DNA from: CALMFT01 sp035333525
GTDB taxonomy: Bacteria; Patescibacteriota; Gracilibacteria; Absconditabacterales; Absconditicoccaceae
Length of the DNA stretch: 21,335 nucleotides
Direction: 5' to 3'
Assembly (NCBI GenBank): GCA_035333525.1
Contig: DAOQQF010000017.1
Span: forward strand, 1-21,335
The position numbers and the translations under genes were made by a program. Positions 20,271 to 21,335 of this stretch are shown one piece after another; position 1 is the first letter of the stretch; every line of letters begins with the position of its first letter. A model generated the notes under the pieces. The model was not told where the DNA came from, did no database searches, and saw only the letters and a program-made list of their open reading frames with translations.

Positions 20271-20528
20271 ATGTCTAAAACTAAAAAAAGAAGTCAAACT
20301 GAAACAAAAAAACTTCCACACGCCAACAGTGTAATAGTGTCACTTTCATCTAATATAGATGAAAGAAGGGACCAGAAAAAAAACATTATAACACTACTAC
20401 GAAGAGCAAGCTATTATCGCACTGAGGGAGCATTTAAAAGAATAGGAAAAACCACCTATTCATTAAATGCGGGTATTTTGGATAAACAATTGATAAGACA
20501 AATTCAAAATAATCTATCAAGGGTATAA
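20271..20528 (+). CDS. Small basic hypothetical protein, 85 aa
   Basis: No family recognised. An 85-residue, Lys/Arg-rich protein from ATG 20271 to TAA 20528. The N-terminal third is polar and probably disordered (MSKTKKRSQTETKK). The rest looks folded, with a helix (KKNIITLL..ASYYR), a Gly-containing turn (GAFKRIGKTTYSLNAG) and a C-terminal helix (LDKQLIRQIQNNLSR). It has no membrane segment or Cys. Net charge and size suggest a nucleic-acid-binding protein, which is inference. It has its own strong promoter and its own terminator, so it is an independent transcription unit, and its layout mirrors the next gene. Confidence 0.7.
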   Translation: MSKTKKRSQTETKKLPHANSVIVSLSSNIDERRDQKKNIITLLRRASYYRTEGAFKRIGKTTYSLNAGILDKQLIRQIQNNLSRV

Positions 20529-20547
20529 GTTTGAGTAAGACTAATTC

Positions 20548-20582
20548 AAAAACTAGTATAGGATTTACCATACTAGTTTTTT
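20548..20582 (+). terminator. Rho-independent terminator
   Basis: A perfect 12-bp inverted repeat, AAAAACTAGTAT / ATACTAGTTTTT, encloses a 10-nt loop, and the right arm runs into T-rich sequence. It closes the 85-aa gene's transcript. The A-rich left arm means it could also work on the opposite strand, but no minus-strand gene ends nearby. Confidence 0.82.
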
Positions 20583-20641
20583 CTATCATTGAAAGTAAGA
20601 ATGCAACAATAGAAATAAAACATAGACGTTAAAAAAAAGAC

Positions 20642-20669
20642 TTGACATTGGATATAAAAAAATAAATAA
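20642..20669 (+). promoter_or_regulatory. Sigma70-type promoter of the second small gene
   Basis: TTGACA at 20642-20647, preceded by AAAAAAAGAC as in the first small-gene promoter, and an AT-rich -10 (TAAATA/AAATAA, 20663-20669) followed by GGGAG. The downstream block ATAAGGG is shared with the first promoter, with the spacer one base longer. No Shine-Dalgarno sequence before ATG 20696. Confidence 0.65.
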
Positions 20670-20695
20670 GGGAGATGTAAATAAAAATTTAAAAT

Positions 20696-21016
20696 ATGTC
20701 ACAACAACAGTTAGAAGAGGTTAAGACATTACCTTTGACAAAAAAAATGTCAAAAGAGAAAAAAAATCAAACTAAGACTCTTTATTTCTCTAAAGAACAC
20801 AAAGATTCAATTGTTTCATTTCTAAATCAGTTAAACTTGATTAAGCCATTGGATAAAGCAGGTTTAATAACTAAATTAGGAAAACAGCAAAAGCAGGAAA
20901 TGGGAGAATTTGGGAAGAGAATCTTTTATTATATAAGATGTAAAACATTACACACTAATGTCATACAATCACTTATAAAAGATTTCAATTGCTTTGAATA
21001 TAAGCCCAAACGATAA
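20696..21016 (+). CDS. Small basic hypothetical protein, 106 aa
   Basis: Not recognised. 106 residues from ATG 20696 to TAA 21016, strongly basic, with a charged N-terminus (LTKKMSKEKKNQTK) followed by a helical domain: a helix KEHKDSIVSFLNQLNLI, a second DKAGLITKLGKQQKQEMGEFG, a stretch RIFYYIRCKTLH, and a final helix NVIQSLIKDF. It contains two Cys but no CxxC pair. No membrane segment. It shares with the preceding gene the same promoter block, a leader without a Shine-Dalgarno sequence, similar size and charge, and a private terminator, though I cannot align the two proteins convincingly. Possibly a DNA/RNA-binding or small regulatory protein; that is a guess from composition. Confidence 0.7.
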   Translation: MSQQQLEEVKTLPLTKKMSKEKKNQTKTLYFSKEHKDSIVSFLNQLNLIKPLDKAGLITKLGKQQKQEMGEFGKRIFYYIRCKTLHTNVIQSLIKDFNCFEYKPKR

Positions 21017-21027
21017 GTTTGGCTTAT
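21000..21027 (+). other. Hairpin overlapping the stop codon of the 106-aa gene
   Basis: ATAAGCC-C-AAAC and GTTTGGCTTAT form an 11-bp stem with one bulged C and a loop carrying the gene's TAA. It has no T run, so it is not a terminator alone. It sits 15 nt before the real terminator and may protect the mRNA 3' end. Confidence 0.5.
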
Positions 21028-21042
21028 ATACAAATGCAACAA

Positions 21043-21078
21043 AACATCAAGCTAGTTTACTAACTTGGTGTTTTTTTT
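21043..21078 (+). terminator. Rho-independent terminator
   Basis: AACATCAAG...CTTGGTGTT arms (with G-U pairs) form a stem followed directly by eight T. It closes the 106-aa gene's transcript. Confidence 0.82.
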
Positions 21079-21080
21079 CT

Positions 21081-21335
21081 TATCTCAATGTATCTATCCT
21101 TGGTAGGAGGTTAAATCTCATTTATGGAAGCTGGGGAAAAACTCTCAATTCATGAAAAACTACCTATAATATCAAATCCTTTGGTCTTGTATTATCCTTA
21201 TTTGAAGAGCTTCCTGAGGATATTTATCCCGAGAGTTCGGGACCTCTTCCATGTCGTAATCATAACACTTCGTTTTATGGTACTTATACCGATTGTATAA
21301 CAAACGCGAACTACCCATATTCTTGATTCCCAATA
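21081..21335 (+). CDS. Possible start of another gene, open to the window edge; unrecognised
   Basis: After the terminator one plus-strand frame (codons starting at 21081) has no TAA or TAG to the window end. With UGA = Gly it reads a protein-like segment, including SFGLVLSLFEELPEDIYPES and CRNHNTSFYGTYTDCITNA. It has no ATG. A clear AGGAGG at 21105-21110 precedes an ATT (21120) in this frame, while ATG 21124 in another frame gives only 58 hydrophobic residues ending at 21300. This could be a gene with an unusual start, a gene with an early frameshift, or a remnant. The minus strand also has an open stretch here. Base composition is slightly richer in GC than the neighbours. Low confidence. 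Confidence 0.3.

Noticed and set aside
1..21335. Widespread pseudogenes because of many in-frame TGA codons
   Set aside because: TGA positions coincide with conserved glycines across many unrelated families, so recoding explains them. Selenocysteine is excluded for the same reason.
1..21335. tRNA or rRNA genes
   Set aside because: No T-loop (GGTTCGA-type) box paired with a cloverleaf, and no rRNA-like conserved segments, were found on inspection of both strands.

Overview
The window reads as chromosome from a low-GC, Patescibacteria/CPR bacterium of the Absconditabacteria (SR1)/Gracilibacteria lineage. Under the standard code nearly every gene is chopped up by in-frame TGA. Read with UGA = glycine (genetic code 25) these fragments fuse into full-length conserved proteins, and the TGA codons fall on invariant glycines: the Gly-rich Obg N-domain, GyrA, the radical-SAM and GNAT domains of Elp3, and 'FKG' of Cas12a. 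A second departure is visible. CGA codons fall where the families carry Trp or another aromatic residue (Cas12a GWD, Elp3 GGTW, LigA EWQVGRTG and others). The invariant arginines I checked use AGA, AGG, CGT or CGC. This points to CGA = Trp as well, a combination that, to my knowledge, has been inferred computationally for some Absconditabacteria.

Layout. Positions 1-9074 are one long minus-strand block. Read in transcription order it holds a secreted orphan protein (7566-9074), a second orphan (6797-7531), a polyprenyl diphosphate synthase (5622-6791), GTPase Obg (3886-5568), a secreted DUF3298-type protein (3183-3857), a XerC/D-type tyrosine recombinase (2282-3181), and the first ~742 codons of a type V-A CRISPR nuclease Cas12a, cut by the window edge. 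A RecX-like gene (9152-9595, +) follows. Next comes a divergent pair: PilC (9602-10696, -) and a PilO/PilN-like one-pass membrane protein (10847-11575, +). They share an intergenic region with a striking two-tier dyad. A small frameshifted gene and a strong terminator follow (11665-11932, +).

Positions 11976-16952 are minus strand again: GyrA (11976-14537), PilB (14710-16281), and an unknown protein whose TAA overlaps the PilB ATG. From 16944 the genes are on the plus strand: a DNA ligase LigA lacking its N-terminal, catalytic-lysine-bearing half (16944-18335), an Elp3-like tRNA U34-modification enzyme (18375-20249), and two small basic orphan proteins (20271-20528, 20696-21016). Each of the two has its own TTGACA promoter with a nearly identical upstream block and its own hairpin terminator. 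A partial open frame runs off the right edge.

Themes: housekeeping (GyrA, Obg, Elp3, isoprenoid synthesis), a type IV pilus motor/platform set (PilB, PilC, PilO-like), and the start of a CRISPR-Cas12a locus. No CRISPR array, tRNA or rRNA is visible. The most notable observations are the double recoding, a Cas12a written in that recoded alphabet, the truncated ligA with its head-to-head neighbour, and the concentric dyad between the pilus genes.
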